From: Aquimarina sp. MMG016
Lineage (GTDB): Bacteria > Bacteroidota > Bacteroidia > Flavobacteriales > Flavobacteriaceae
Length of the DNA: 64,000 bases
NCBI RefSeq assembly: GCF_018100805.1
Contig: NZ_JAGJEA010000015.1
Location: forward strand, 1 to 64,000
Reading direction: 5' to 3'
Shown here: positions 45,599 through 53,322 of the stretch, piece after piece
Layout of the letters: each line of letters starts with the position of its first letter
How positions within the stretch are numbered: the stretch's first letter is position 1
Position numbers and translations under genes: made by a program
The notes under the pieces: generated by a model
What the model was told of the DNA's origin: nothing
The model's database searches: none
What the model saw: the letters and a program-made list of their open reading frames with translations, nothing else

Positions 45599-46636
45599 AT
45601 GGAAAACGAAGAAATAACTAATAATCCTGACCTAGAAACTCCACAGACTGATTTACAAGAACAGAACCTGAGTTTTGAAAACAGAATAGATTTAAGTGAA
45701 TTACAAGAATCTGTTGAAAAGCTAAAATCAGAATTGGCAAAGGTTATTGTAGGTCAACAAGATTTTATCGAACTATTGATTGTATCATTATTATCTAATG
45801 GTCATGTATTGATTGAGGGTGTTCCGGGTATAGCCAAAACTATTACCGCAAAGTTGTTTGCAAAGACTCTAAAGACCGGATTTAACAGAATTCAGTTTAC
45901 TCCGGATTTGATGCCTAGTGATGTATTAGGAACTTCTATTCTGAATATGAAAACCAGCGATTTCGAATTCAAGAAAGGGCCTATCTTCTCTAATATGGTA
46001 TTGATAGATGAAATCAACCGTGCTCCGGCTAAGACACAAGCGGCTTTATTCGAAGTTATGGAAGAGCGGCAAGTAACTATAGATGGAATTCGCTACCCAA
46101 TGGAACCACCTTTTATGGTTTTAGCAACTCAGAACCCTATAGAACAAGAAGGAACATATGCATTGCCAGAAGCACAATTAGATCGTTTTCTTTTTAAAAT
46201 CAAAGTAGATTATCCTTCTCTAGAAGAAGAAATAAATATTCTAAAAACTCATCATGAAAGAAAAAGTCATAAACCATTAGAAATGGTTGACTCGATTTTG
46301 ACTCCAGAAAAGCTTTTAGAATTCAAAGAAAAAACTCACGAGGTTATTATTGAGGAAAAAATCTTGGGATATATTGCAGAGATTATAAGCAAAACCAGAA
46401 ATCATCCACATTTGTATCTAGGAGGTTCTCCTCGTGCTTCTATTGCTGTAATGAATGCTTCAAAAGCTTTTGCTGCTATTGATGGTCGTGATTTTGTAAC
46501 TCCCGAAGATATCAAAAAGTCACTTTTTCCGGTCTTACGTCATAGAATCATTCTTTCTCCAGAACGTGAAATGGAAGGAATGACAACAGAAAATGTTATC
46601 GACATGATTTTGCAATCTGTAGAAATACCACGCTAA
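45599..46636 (+). CDS. MoxR-family AAA+ ATPase
   Basis: A 345-residue cytosolic ATPase. Walker A is GVPGIAKT with Lys80, Walker B VLIDEINRAP at about 137, sensor 1 FMVLATQNPIEQEGTY at about 177 and an arginine finger region in LPEAQLDRFLFKI. The acidic N-terminal ~35 residues are family-variable. MoxR ATPases act as chaperones that insert metal cofactors or mature protein complexes, commonly with VWA-domain proteins; here no VWA gene follows, only DUF58. The gene keeps an ATG start, unlike three of its operon mates. Confidence 0.93.
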   Translation: MENEEITNNPDLETPQTDLQEQNLSFENRIDLSELQESVEKLKSELAKVIVGQQDFIELLIVSLLSNGHVLIEGVPGIAKTITAKLFAKTLKTGFNRIQFTPDLMPSDVLGTSILNMKTSDFEFKKGPIFSNMVLIDEINRAPAKTQAALFEVMEERQVTIDGIRYPMEPPFMVLATQNPIEQEGTYALPEAQLDRFLFKIKVDYPSLEEEINILKTHHERKSHKPLEMVDSILTPEKLLEFKEKTHEVIIEEKILGYIAEIISKTRNHPHLYLGGSPRASIAVMNASKAFAAIDGRDFVTPEDIKKSLFPVLRHRIILSPEREMEGMTTENVIDMILQSVEIPR

Positions 46637-46638
46637 TT

Positions 46639-47973
46639 TTGATCAAATTTATCAAATCCTTATATCTAAGTTCAAGAGTATTTTACATTCTTACAGGTAT
46701 ATCCATACTTTTTTTACTATCGTATTGGTTTACTGGTTTGTATCCGCTTACATGGTTATTGGTATGGGGGTTTATAATTATATTTTTGTTTGATGTAGTA
46801 GTCCTCTACAATACTAAAAACGGAATTGAAGCTAGCAGACTGTTACCTGACAAATTTTCTAATAGTGACTTTAACGTAGTACCTGTTAGAGTAAAAAACA
46901 ACTACAGTTTTAATACTTATGTAGAAATTATTGATGAAATACCTGTTCAGTTTCAAAAACGTGATTTTTTAAAAACCGGAAGTATCCCTTCTAAATCTAT
47001 TTTAGACTTTGAGTATTCTTTACGCCCCGTACATCGTGGTGAATACATTTTCGGAAGTCTTCATGTATATACTCTTACAATAATAGGTTTGGTAAAACGA
47101 CGATATAGCTTTGACAAATCTGCCACGGTTAAAGTCTACCCTTCATTTATACAAATGAAGAAATATGATTTTCTGGCTATAGATAATAAACTAACACAGA
47201 TTGGTCTCAAAAAAATTAGGCGAATAGGTCATACTATGGAATTTGAGCAGATCAAAGAATATGTGATTGGTGATGATGTACGAACTATTAACTGGAAAGC
47301 TACTGCTAAACACGGAAATTTGATGATCAATCAATTTCAGGACGAAAAATCCCAACCTATATATTCTGTTATTGATGCTAGTCGTGTGATGAAGATACCT
47401 TTTAACGGATTGAGTTTATTGGATTACGCGGTGAATAGTACTTTGGCATTTTCTAATATTGCATTAAAAAAACATGATAAAGTTGGTATGTTGTCTTTTT
47501 CGAATACTGTAAATAACTTTTTACCGGATAGCGGAAAGAAAACATATATCAATAATATCTCCGAAACATTATATAATATAAAAACTCAGTTTCTGGATTC
47601 GGATTTTGGTTTGTTATACGCTCATATTAAGCGACAAATAACTCATCGAAGCTTATTATTACTATACACCAATTTTGAGCATATTTCGTCTCTTAAAAGA
47701 CAGCTCCCATTTTTACAGGCTTTAGCAAAGAAACATTTATTGGTTGTTATATTTTTTGAAAACACTGAGCTTAATCAATTGATTACTAAAAACACAGAAG
47801 ATCTGCAGACCATATACGACCAAACTATTGCACAACAATTTGCTTATGACAAAAAGGTAATGGTAAAAGAACTACAAAAACATGGTATCCAAACTGTATT
47901 AACAACTCCAGAAAATCTCACCGTAAACACCATTAACAAATACCTAGAAATTAAGGCCAGAGGGCTTTTATAG
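46639..47973 (+). CDS. DUF58 domain protein, TTG start
   Basis: A 444-residue protein with two N-terminal hydrophobic segments (about 12-60), a DUF11/beta-sandwich-like section (to about 165) and the DUF58 core (about 200-260: GDDVRTINWKATAKHGNLM ... QPIYSVIDASRVM) leading to a VWA-like C-terminal half. DUF58 proteins are the usual partners of MoxR ATPases. The start is a TTG two bases after the stop of the ATPase gene, so it is translationally coupled. It is the last operon gene; the 181-base gap after it contains a stretch resembling 40981-41012 but no clear terminator. Confidence 0.9.
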   Translation: MIKFIKSLYLSSRVFYILTGISILFLLSYWFTGLYPLTWLLVWGFIIIFLFDVVVLYNTKNGIEASRLLPDKFSNSDFNVVPVRVKNNYSFNTYVEIIDEIPVQFQKRDFLKTGSIPSKSILDFEYSLRPVHRGEYIFGSLHVYTLTIIGLVKRRYSFDKSATVKVYPSFIQMKKYDFLAIDNKLTQIGLKKIRRIGHTMEFEQIKEYVIGDDVRTINWKATAKHGNLMINQFQDEKSQPIYSVIDASRVMKIPFNGLSLLDYAVNSTLAFSNIALKKHDKVGMLSFSNTVNNFLPDSGKKTYINNISETLYNIKTQFLDSDFGLLYAHIKRQITHRSLLLLYTNFEHISSLKRQLPFLQALAKKHLLVVIFFENTELNQLITKNTEDLQTIYDQTIAQQFAYDKKVMVKELQKHGIQTVLTTPENLTVNTINKYLEIKARGLL

Positions 47974-48154
47974 GTACGATTGTAGAATTAAGATTTCCCA
48001 AATAGATATTTTTTACATACTCACCTACTCAAACACCAAACTACATTTCATCCTTCAATTTCTACAATTGGGTATTATACTTTATAAAACAAATTAAGAT
48101 TTATAGACTTTTGAATCATCAAAAACGAACTAATAACTATAAATATTAACTACA

Positions 48155-48574
48155 ATGAAAACTCTAGCTTTATTTCTTTTAATGATCACTTTAAACTTTG
48201 TATCGAACGCTCAAGATACTAAAGGAATAACCATTACGGTAACAGTTCCAAATGTAACAAGTTCTGACGGTAAGGTAATGTTTGGGTTATATGACGAGAA
48301 CACTTTTATGAAGGCTGCTCCTATTAAATCAGAAAAAAGTGAAATCACCGATGGTACTGCAGAAATTACTTTTACCAACGTACCTGAAGGAACATATGCA
48401 ATTTCTTGTGTCCACGATGCCAATGATAACAATCGTATGGACTTTGAAGCTAATGGAATGCCAAAAGAAAGTTATGGAGTATCTAATAACAATATGAGTT
48501 ATGGTCCACCAATATGGAGTGATGCAAAATTTGAGGTAGGGAATGAAGACTTAACTTTAGAGATTAGAATGTAA
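48155..48574 (+). CDS. DUF2141 domain secreted protein (second copy)
   Basis: A 139-residue exported protein: signal peptide (about 1-19, ending VSNAQ) and a complete DUF2141 domain, with GKVMFGLYDENTFMK, EGTYAISCVHDANDNNRMD, PKESYGVSNN and GPPIWSDAKF. It is a paralogue of the protein at 31143: same length and same blocks, with the FGPP or YGPP ending conserved. Unlike that copy it is not linked to a receptor and stands alone with a strong terminator (48599-48634). The Asn/Asp loop HDANDNNRMD could bind calcium; this is a guess from residue pattern. Confidence 0.9.
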   Translation: MKTLALFLLMITLNFVSNAQDTKGITITVTVPNVTSSDGKVMFGLYDENTFMKAAPIKSEKSEITDGTAEITFTNVPEGTYAISCVHDANDNNRMDFEANGMPKESYGVSNNNMSYGPPIWSDAKFEVGNEDLTLEIRM

Positions 48575-48598
48575 ACATTAAATCAAATTCATCAATCA

Positions 48599-48634
48599 AA
48601 GAAAGGTTTTACAAGTATTTGTAAAACCTTTCTT
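48599..48634. terminator. Long bidirectional terminator
   Basis: A perfect 16-base stem, AAGAAAGGTTTTACAA (48599-48614) with TTGTAAAACCTTTCTT (48619-48634), loop GTAT. It lies between the convergent stops at 48574 and 48653. Confidence 0.85.
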
Positions 48635-48652
48635 ATTTAAGTTTGTAAAATG

Positions 48653-48952
48653 TTAATCCTCACAATTAGTTTCACTTGCCTCTTGTAAGGCTTGTCTTAG
48701 CTCTTGATCATCAATAAGAGGACAACTATCCAATGTATTTAAATAATTAATTGATGCTGCTTTTAATACTTCACAATTTTCGATGGTAGGGTCACTACTA
48801 TATCGCTCTAAGGCATTACTATAACTTTCCACCGCAGATAGAGGTACACATCCTCCTGTTAGTTCTTCTAATACATCTTCTTCTGAACAGGAAGTAAAAA
48901 ATGTAATTATCATTAAACTCAATAATGTAATAAGCTTTTTGGTTGATTTCAT
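48653..48952 (-). CDS. Small lipoprotein of unknown function
   Basis: A 99-residue lipoprotein (lipid Cys22 in ITFFTSCSEED). The mature part is acidic and helical, with three further cysteines (Cys35, about Cys60 and Cys77) and a final ETNCED, so one or two disulphides are likely. No domain recognised. It is convergent with the DUF2141 gene and shares its long terminator. The 172 bases upstream (48953-49124) are the divergent region with oxyR. Confidence 0.7.
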   Translation of the reverse strand: MKSTKKLITLLSLMIITFFTSCSEEDVLEELTGGCVPLSAVESYSNALERYSSDPTIENCEVLKAASINYLNTLDSCPLIDDQELRQALQEASETNCED

Positions 48953-49075
48953 TTTTGTTACTTTTTAGATTTATGAATTAGTGAAATCAGAATTAAAAAA
49001 GTTAACATTTTAAATACAGCTATAAGTAAAATAAATTTTTAATAGATTTTTAATAAATATTATCAATAGCTTTTA

Positions 49076-49083
49076 TATTTTTG
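49076..49083 (+). promoter_or_regulatory. Candidate -7 element of oxyR
   Basis: TATTTTTG fits TAnnTTTG, 41 bases before the oxyR start. No -33 TTTG at 19-21 bases. Confidence 0.3.
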
Positions 49084-49124
49084 TCAGAAGTCTGAAACTA
49101 CAAAATTAAACTAGAAATAGAAAT

Positions 49125-50075
49125 ATGACCATTACACAATTGAAATACGTGCTAGCTGTAGCAGAGCATCAGAATTTTACCAAAGCCGCAGAAAAAACTT
49201 TTGTTACTCAGCCTACATTAAGTATGCAAATCCAAAAACTAGAAGAGGAATTAGATATATTAATTTTTGATAGAAGTAAAAAACCAATTGCACTTACTGA
49301 AGTTGGTAATAAACTAGTACAGCAAGCTAGGAATATTGTAAATGAAAGTGAACGCATACAAGATATTGTGGATCAACAGAAAGGGTTCATTGGTGGAGAG
49401 TTCAAGTTAGGAGTTATCCCAACTGTGATGCCAACACTCTTACCTATGTTCTTAAACAATTTCATTAAAAAATATCCAAAAGTAAAACTTAAAATAGAAG
49501 AGCTTAACACCGAATCTATTATCGAACGTCTACTTGATGGTCATCTAGATGCAGCAATTGCAGCTACTCCACTAGAGAATGAAAATATAAAAGAAAGAGT
49601 ATTGTATTATGAACCTTTTGTAGGATACATTCCTCCTAGCCATAGATTAAACCAACAGAGAAAAATCGATATCTCAGACTTAGATATTGACGATATGCTG
49701 CTCTTAGAGGACGGTCATTGTTTTAGAGATGGAATTATTAATCTATGTAAAACTCAAAAAAGCTACGAAGAAGATCATTTTCAATTAGAAAGTGGAAGTT
49801 TTGAGACATTAGTAAAACTTGCCAATGAAGGTTTAGGAATGACACTTCTTCCTTATTTACATACTTTAGATATAAAAGATAATGAAAAGAATAATCTACA
49901 TTATTTTAATGAACCTTCTCCTGCTAGAGAAGTAAGTCTTATTTTTAATAAAAGCGAATTAAAAATGCAAATTATAGAAGCTTTGCATTCAACCATAAGT
50001 GGAGTTGTCAAAGGAGCTATTGCTTTTCAGAATGTACAAATCATCAGTCCTATTACAAAAATAAAAAGCGACTAA
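49125..50075 (+). CDS. oxyR: Hydrogen-peroxide-inducible transcriptional regulator OxyR (LysR family)
   Basis: A 316-residue LysR-family protein. The winged helix-turn-helix is at residues 1-60 (FTKAAEKTFVTQPTLSMQIQKLE), the effector domain about 90-295. The two redox cysteines are Cys199 in LLEDGHCF and Cys208 in NLCKT, which coincide with the numbering of the E. coli OxyR disulphide pair. It senses peroxide by forming this disulphide and activates peroxide-defence genes. No catalase or peroxiredoxin gene is adjacent here. The terminator 50063-50088 overlaps the stop codon. Confidence 0.95.
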   Translation: MTITQLKYVLAVAEHQNFTKAAEKTFVTQPTLSMQIQKLEEELDILIFDRSKKPIALTEVGNKLVQQARNIVNESERIQDIVDQQKGFIGGEFKLGVIPTVMPTLLPMFLNNFIKKYPKVKLKIEELNTESIIERLLDGHLDAAIAATPLENENIKERVLYYEPFVGYIPPSHRLNQQRKIDISDLDIDDMLLLEDGHCFRDGIINLCKTQKSYEEDHFQLESGSFETLVKLANEGLGMTLLPYLHTLDIKDNEKNNLHYFNEPSPAREVSLIFNKSELKMQIIEALHSTISGVVKGAIAFQNVQIISPITKIKSD

Positions 50076-50088
50076 AAAGTCGCTTTTT
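50063..50088. terminator. Terminator overlapping the oxyR stop codon
   Basis: AAAAAGCGACT (50063-50073) pairs with AGTCGCTTTTT (50078-50088); the loop begins with the last two bases of the TAA stop. It can also serve the convergent small gene ending at 50092. Confidence 0.85.
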
Positions 50089-50091
50089 TGA

Positions 50092-50289
50092 TTATTGTTT
50101 TAAATAGATTAAACAAGATTGTAATTCTGGTTGTTTAACTGTTAAAGATTGAATCCAAATTTTAAGTTCTTCAATCTCGTGTGGAAGTAGTCTGTTTAGT
50201 GCTTTTAGAACTTCCTTTGTAAAAAGATTAACATCAAAACTTACTTTTCTAAGTACCGTCTTAGTGTAATCAAACATTGCTCTAGCCAT
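50092..50289 (-). CDS. Small conserved-looking protein, 65 residues
   Basis: A 65-residue soluble protein (MARAMFDYTKTVLRKVSFDV ... HEIEELKIWIQ) with helical character and no signal peptide. Its length, start context and clean coding character, ending right at the shared terminator, make it more than a chance frame. I recall similar short proteins in Flavobacteriia but know no function. No partner gene is evident; the AIM24-type gene at 50424 is the next gene upstream on the same strand, with 134 bases between. Confidence 0.65.
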   Translation of the reverse strand: MARAMFDYTKTVLRKVSFDVNLFTKEVLKALNRLLPHEIEELKIWIQSLTVKQPELQSCLIYLKQ

Positions 50290-50423
50290 AAATTAATAGG
50301 GGTTAAAAATGTTAAAATTAAACAAGTAATTTGTAGGAATAGGCTTACATTTTTAAAGTTTGTTCATACTAATATATGTAAATAAAACCATAAAAGATGT
50401 TTTTTAGCCCTTATTTAACATTA

Positions 50424-51224
50424 TTAAAAATTATTATCGCCATCCAAAAGATCTCCTAAACCTCCTAAAATACTACCTTCACCTCTACTTTTCCCTCCTC
50501 CTCTTGGTGCTAATGCCAAAACTCGATTCGCTAATCTACTAAAAGGTAAAGATTGCACGTAAACTACTCCAGGACCAGTTAAGGTTGCAAAGAATAAACC
50601 TTCTCCTCCAAAAATTGTATTTTTAATACCTCCTACAAATTCGATATCGTAATTAATTCCTTTAGAAAATCCGATAATACAACCAGTATCAATCTTAAGT
50701 TTTTCTCCTGGCTGTAATTCTTTTCTGGCTGTTGTTCCTCCTGCATGTACAAACGCCATTCCATCACCTTCTAACTTTTGCATAATAAATCCTTCTCCTC
50801 CAAATAACCCTCTACCCAATTTTCTGGAAAACTCTATTCCAACTGAAACTCCTTTTGCAGCACAAAGAAAAGCATCTTTTTGGCAAACAAATTTACCGCC
50901 ATACTGAGTTAAATCTACCGCAATAATCTTACCTGGATATGGTGATGCAAAACTTACTTTCTTCTTACCTATGGCTTGATTATAAAAAGCAGTCATAAAC
51001 AAACTCTCTCCTGTAAGCAATCTTTTTCCTGCTCCAAAGATTTTACCCATAACTCCTTTGTCCTTTTGTGACCCATCACCAAAGATTGTATCCATCTGTA
51101 TACCATCATCCATCATCATAAAACTTCCTGCTTCTGCAATAACGCCTTCTTGCGGATCTAATTCGATCTCTACATACTGCATTTCTTCTCCAATAATGTC
51201 GTAGTCAATTTCGTGTGCTGTCAT
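50424..51224 (-). CDS. AIM24 / TIGR00266 family protein
   Basis: A 266-residue soluble protein with the repeated TIGR00266 pattern: DYDIIGEEMQYVEIELDPQEGVIAEAGSFMMM at the start, GKRLLTGESLFMTAFYN, GRGLFGGEGFIMQKLEGDG, HAGGT and FGGEGLFFATLTGPG. The fold is a duplicated beta-roll; the yeast relative Aim24 affects mitochondrial architecture, and the bacterial role is unknown. The C-terminal tail is Gly-rich. It is usually a single gene or paired with similar genes; here it follows the DUF4442 gene on the same strand with a 101-base spacer. Confidence 0.92.
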   Translation of the reverse strand: MTAHEIDYDIIGEEMQYVEIELDPQEGVIAEAGSFMMMDDGIQMDTIFGDGSQKDKGVMGKIFGAGKRLLTGESLFMTAFYNQAIGKKKVSFASPYPGKIIAVDLTQYGGKFVCQKDAFLCAAKGVSVGIEFSRKLGRGLFGGEGFIMQKLEGDGMAFVHAGGTTARKELQPGEKLKIDTGCIIGFSKGINYDIEFVGGIKNTIFGGEGLFFATLTGPGVVYVQSLPFSRLANRVLALAPRGGGKSRGEGSILGGLGDLLDGDNNF

Positions 51225-51325
51225 AATTTATACTATATAATATTTTATTGATTAATGAATATTTATTTTATTAGTGAGCAATTTATCAGAAGTGTTACAA
51301 TGTTCATCTGTTTTCATATCTATTT

Positions 51326-51781
51326 TTAATTTTTGACTTTCAATGTCCATTCAAAATTAAAAGTCGATACCTCAACTCCCTCTCTATTTACTCCCACTGA
51401 TTTCATCCAAACAGTTTGCCCTTCTCCTGTATCTATGGCTTTTTTAATTGCTTCCTCCACTAATTTACCATCGTGGCACACAAAAGTGATTCTTCCAGTA
51501 GCTTTTTTCGTAAAGGTAGCATTGTTATTAGCCACAAGCATAGATATCTTTTTGCCACTATCCCTGATATAACCTGTTACCATAGCTCCTGTTGTTAATT
51601 CGGCTGCCATCCCTTGCACTGCCCAAAACATAGAGTTAAAAGGATTCTGGTTAATCCACCTGTGTTTTACTGTCACCGTACAGCTAGTATTATCTATTTT
51701 TTTCATTCTTATCCCACATAACCATGCTGATGGCAACTTCAATAATAAAAAGAAATTAAGTTTTCTTGGTGTAATATTCAT
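51326..51781 (-). CDS. DUF4442 domain protein (hot-dog fold thioesterase-like)
   Basis: A 151-residue soluble protein. The pattern PSAWLCGIRMKKIDNTSCTVTV, then HRWINQNPFNSMFWAVQGMAAELTTGAM, fits DUF4442, a hot-dog-fold family related to acyl-CoA thioesterases. The conserved Asn/Met-rich central helix is present. No catalytic activity is proven for this family. It is divergent from the DUF4870 gene at 51934, with the well-formed promoter 51873-51905 between them. Confidence 0.85.
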   Translation of the reverse strand: MNITPRKLNFFLLLKLPSAWLCGIRMKKIDNTSCTVTVKHRWINQNPFNSMFWAVQGMAAELTTGAMVTGYIRDSGKKISMLVANNNATFTKKATGRITFVCHDGKLVEEAIKKAIDTGEGQTVWMKSVGVNREGVEVSTFNFEWTLKVKN

Positions 51782-51872
51782 AGTACTTGTTTTACAGATA
51801 CAATATAGATAAAACTATGGTTGGGAAAAACTATTAAAAATCTTAAATTTATGTTAAATTATGGTACTATGT

Positions 51873-51905
51873 TTTGCATAATACCTTTTTTTAACCATAT
51901 ATTTG
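51873..51905 (+). promoter_or_regulatory. Promoter of the DUF4870-led cluster
   Basis: TTTG at 51873-51876, a 21-base spacer, TATATTTG at 51898-51905. This is a full match to the Bacteroidota pattern TTTG-N19-21-TAnnTTTG and the best promoter in the window, 28 bases before the ATG at 51934. Confidence 0.6.
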
Positions 51906-51933
51906 CATAAGAAACTATTATATCAATCAAAAA

Positions 51934-52386
51934 ATGAGCACTAATAATCACAAAACTATCGCAACATTTATGCATCTAGGGATATTTTCCAGATACATAA
52001 TTCCTTTCGGTAATTACATTGTACCTATTCTATTATGGACGGTGAATAAGGATAAATCAGACTTTATAGACAGACACGGTAAAGAAGCTATCAATTTTCA
52101 ATTAAGTATTCTTTTGTATACAGTTATTTTAGGAATGTTCTCGGTACCATTTTTTATTTTTAATGTATTTGGAGATGCGTCCTTTTATGATATAGTCAAT
52201 TTTAATGATCTTCATATCAATCTTTCTAATCCCGGAGGATTTAGAACATTAATTGGAGCATCATTTATTGGGATTATTGCGCTAGTAGGATTCTTTTTAG
52301 AGTTAGTATTTATTATTACTGCAGCAATAAAAGCTAATAAAGGAGAAGAATACAGATATCCTTTAACCATAAGATTTATAAAATAA
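51934..52386 (+). CDS. DUF4870 domain membrane protein
   Basis: A 150-residue protein with three or four hydrophobic segments. The family blocks are ATFMHLGIFSRYIIPFGNYIVP, DRHGKEAINFQLSI and a C-terminal KANKGEEYRYPLTIRF. DUF4870 proteins are Tic20-like small membrane proteins of unknown function. The stop directly abuts the ATG of the metalloprotease-like gene at 52387 (no spacer), so the two are coupled. It heads the PadR/PspC cluster and has the best-formed promoter in the window. Confidence 0.88.
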   Translation: MSTNNHKTIATFMHLGIFSRYIIPFGNYIVPILLWTVNKDKSDFIDRHGKEAINFQLSILLYTVILGMFSVPFFIFNVFGDASFYDIVNFNDLHINLSNPGGFRTLIGASFIGIIALVGFFLELVFIITAAIKANKGEEYRYPLTIRFIK

Positions 52387-52920
52387 ATGAAACGATCTAT
52401 TAACATATCATATATATTAATCACTGGTTTGGCCGTTGTGTTATCCTTCTTCTTTCACGAGTTGGCACACTTCTTTGCAGGTAAACTATTAGGGTATGAT
52501 ATGGGAATGACACTTAATTCAGCTTTCTTATTAGATGGAGAATACAAAACTGTTTGGCACAATCAATTAGTAAGTGCAGCTGGTCCAATATTCACAATCA
52601 TAGTTTCATTTATATTCTTTTATATCATTAGAAAAACAAATAATAGGTACTGGTATCCATTTTTATTCTTTGGCTTTTATATGAGATCAATGGCAATGTT
52701 TATTTCGGTTATAGAACCAAATGACGAAGCCAGAATAAGTGCCTGGTTAGGTCTTGGAAACTGGATATTACCATTAACAGTATGTTTCACCTTATTATTT
52801 CTAGTAATCAAAACATCAAAAGAACAGAGATATACGATAAAATTTAACCTAATCAATTATCTTTTAGCATCAGTTTTTGTGACTGGTGTAGTATTTTCTG
52901 ATCAATATTTTTTTAAATAA
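52387..52920 (+). CDS. Small M50-like membrane metalloprotease
   Basis: A 177-residue protein with five or so hydrophobic segments. The first carries HELAH (about residues 24-28: FFHELAHFFAGKLLGYD), matching the zinc site HExxH of site-2-type intramembrane proteases. A later acidic block (VIEPNDEARIS, about 110) could supply the third zinc ligand, although it is not the typical NxxPxxxLDG. It starts at the base after the preceding stop. Catalytic activity is therefore plausible but not certain. Position next to the PadR/PspC genes suggests a role in membrane stress or signalling. Confidence 0.75.
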   Translation: MKRSINISYILITGLAVVLSFFFHELAHFFAGKLLGYDMGMTLNSAFLLDGEYKTVWHNQLVSAAGPIFTIIVSFIFFYIIRKTNNRYWYPFLFFGFYMRSMAMFISVIEPNDEARISAWLGLGNWILPLTVCFTLLFLVIKTSKEQRYTIKFNLINYLLASVFVTGVVFSDQYFFK

Positions 52921-52939
52921 CATCATCAATCAAAAAATC

Positions 52940-52961
52940 AATCAAAAAATGAACAGTTTAA
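52940..52961 (+). repeat. Leader element before the PadR gene
   Basis: AATCAAAAAATGAACAGTTTAA recurs almost exactly at 55072-55092, at nearly the same distance from the next start codon (19 against 20 bases). It may be a translational leader or an operator; see findings. Confidence 0.4.
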
Positions 52962-52980
52962 TTTTAAAAAAATCAGCTTT

Positions 52981-53322
52981 ATGAAGATCGAAAACACGAA
53001 AGCGCAAATGCGCAAAGGTGTTCTAGAATACTGTATACTTTCTATCCTTAAGGACGATGACGCTTATGTAGCAGAAATTCTAGGAACCCTTAAAGATGCA
53101 AAGATGCTAGTAGTGGAAGGCACAATATATCCCTTACTTACTAGACTTAAGAACGCAGGATTACTTAGCTATCGCTGGGAAGAATCCACATCAGGACCGC
53201 CACGTAAATATTACGGACTAACAGAAACCGGACAATTATTTCTAAAAGAACTAAACATCACTTGGGACGAATTACGAAATGCAGTAAATCTCGTAACTAA
53301 AAACAAAAAAGAAGCAAAATGA
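52981..53322 (+). CDS. PadR-family transcriptional regulator
   Basis: A 113-residue protein with the PadR winged helix: KGVLEYCILSILKDDDAYVAEIL, then EGTIYPLLTRLKNAGLLSYRW and PPRKYYGLTETGQ as the wing. It is a small PadR with a short C-terminal helix. It likely represses or tunes the following PspC gene, which its stop overlaps by four bases (ATGA). In Bacteroidota a PadR-PspC-head-GIN order is common. Effector unknown. Confidence 0.93.
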   Translation: MKIENTKAQMRKGVLEYCILSILKDDDAYVAEILGTLKDAKMLVVEGTIYPLLTRLKNAGLLSYRWEESTSGPPRKYYGLTETGQLFLKELNITWDELRNAVNLVTKNKKEAK

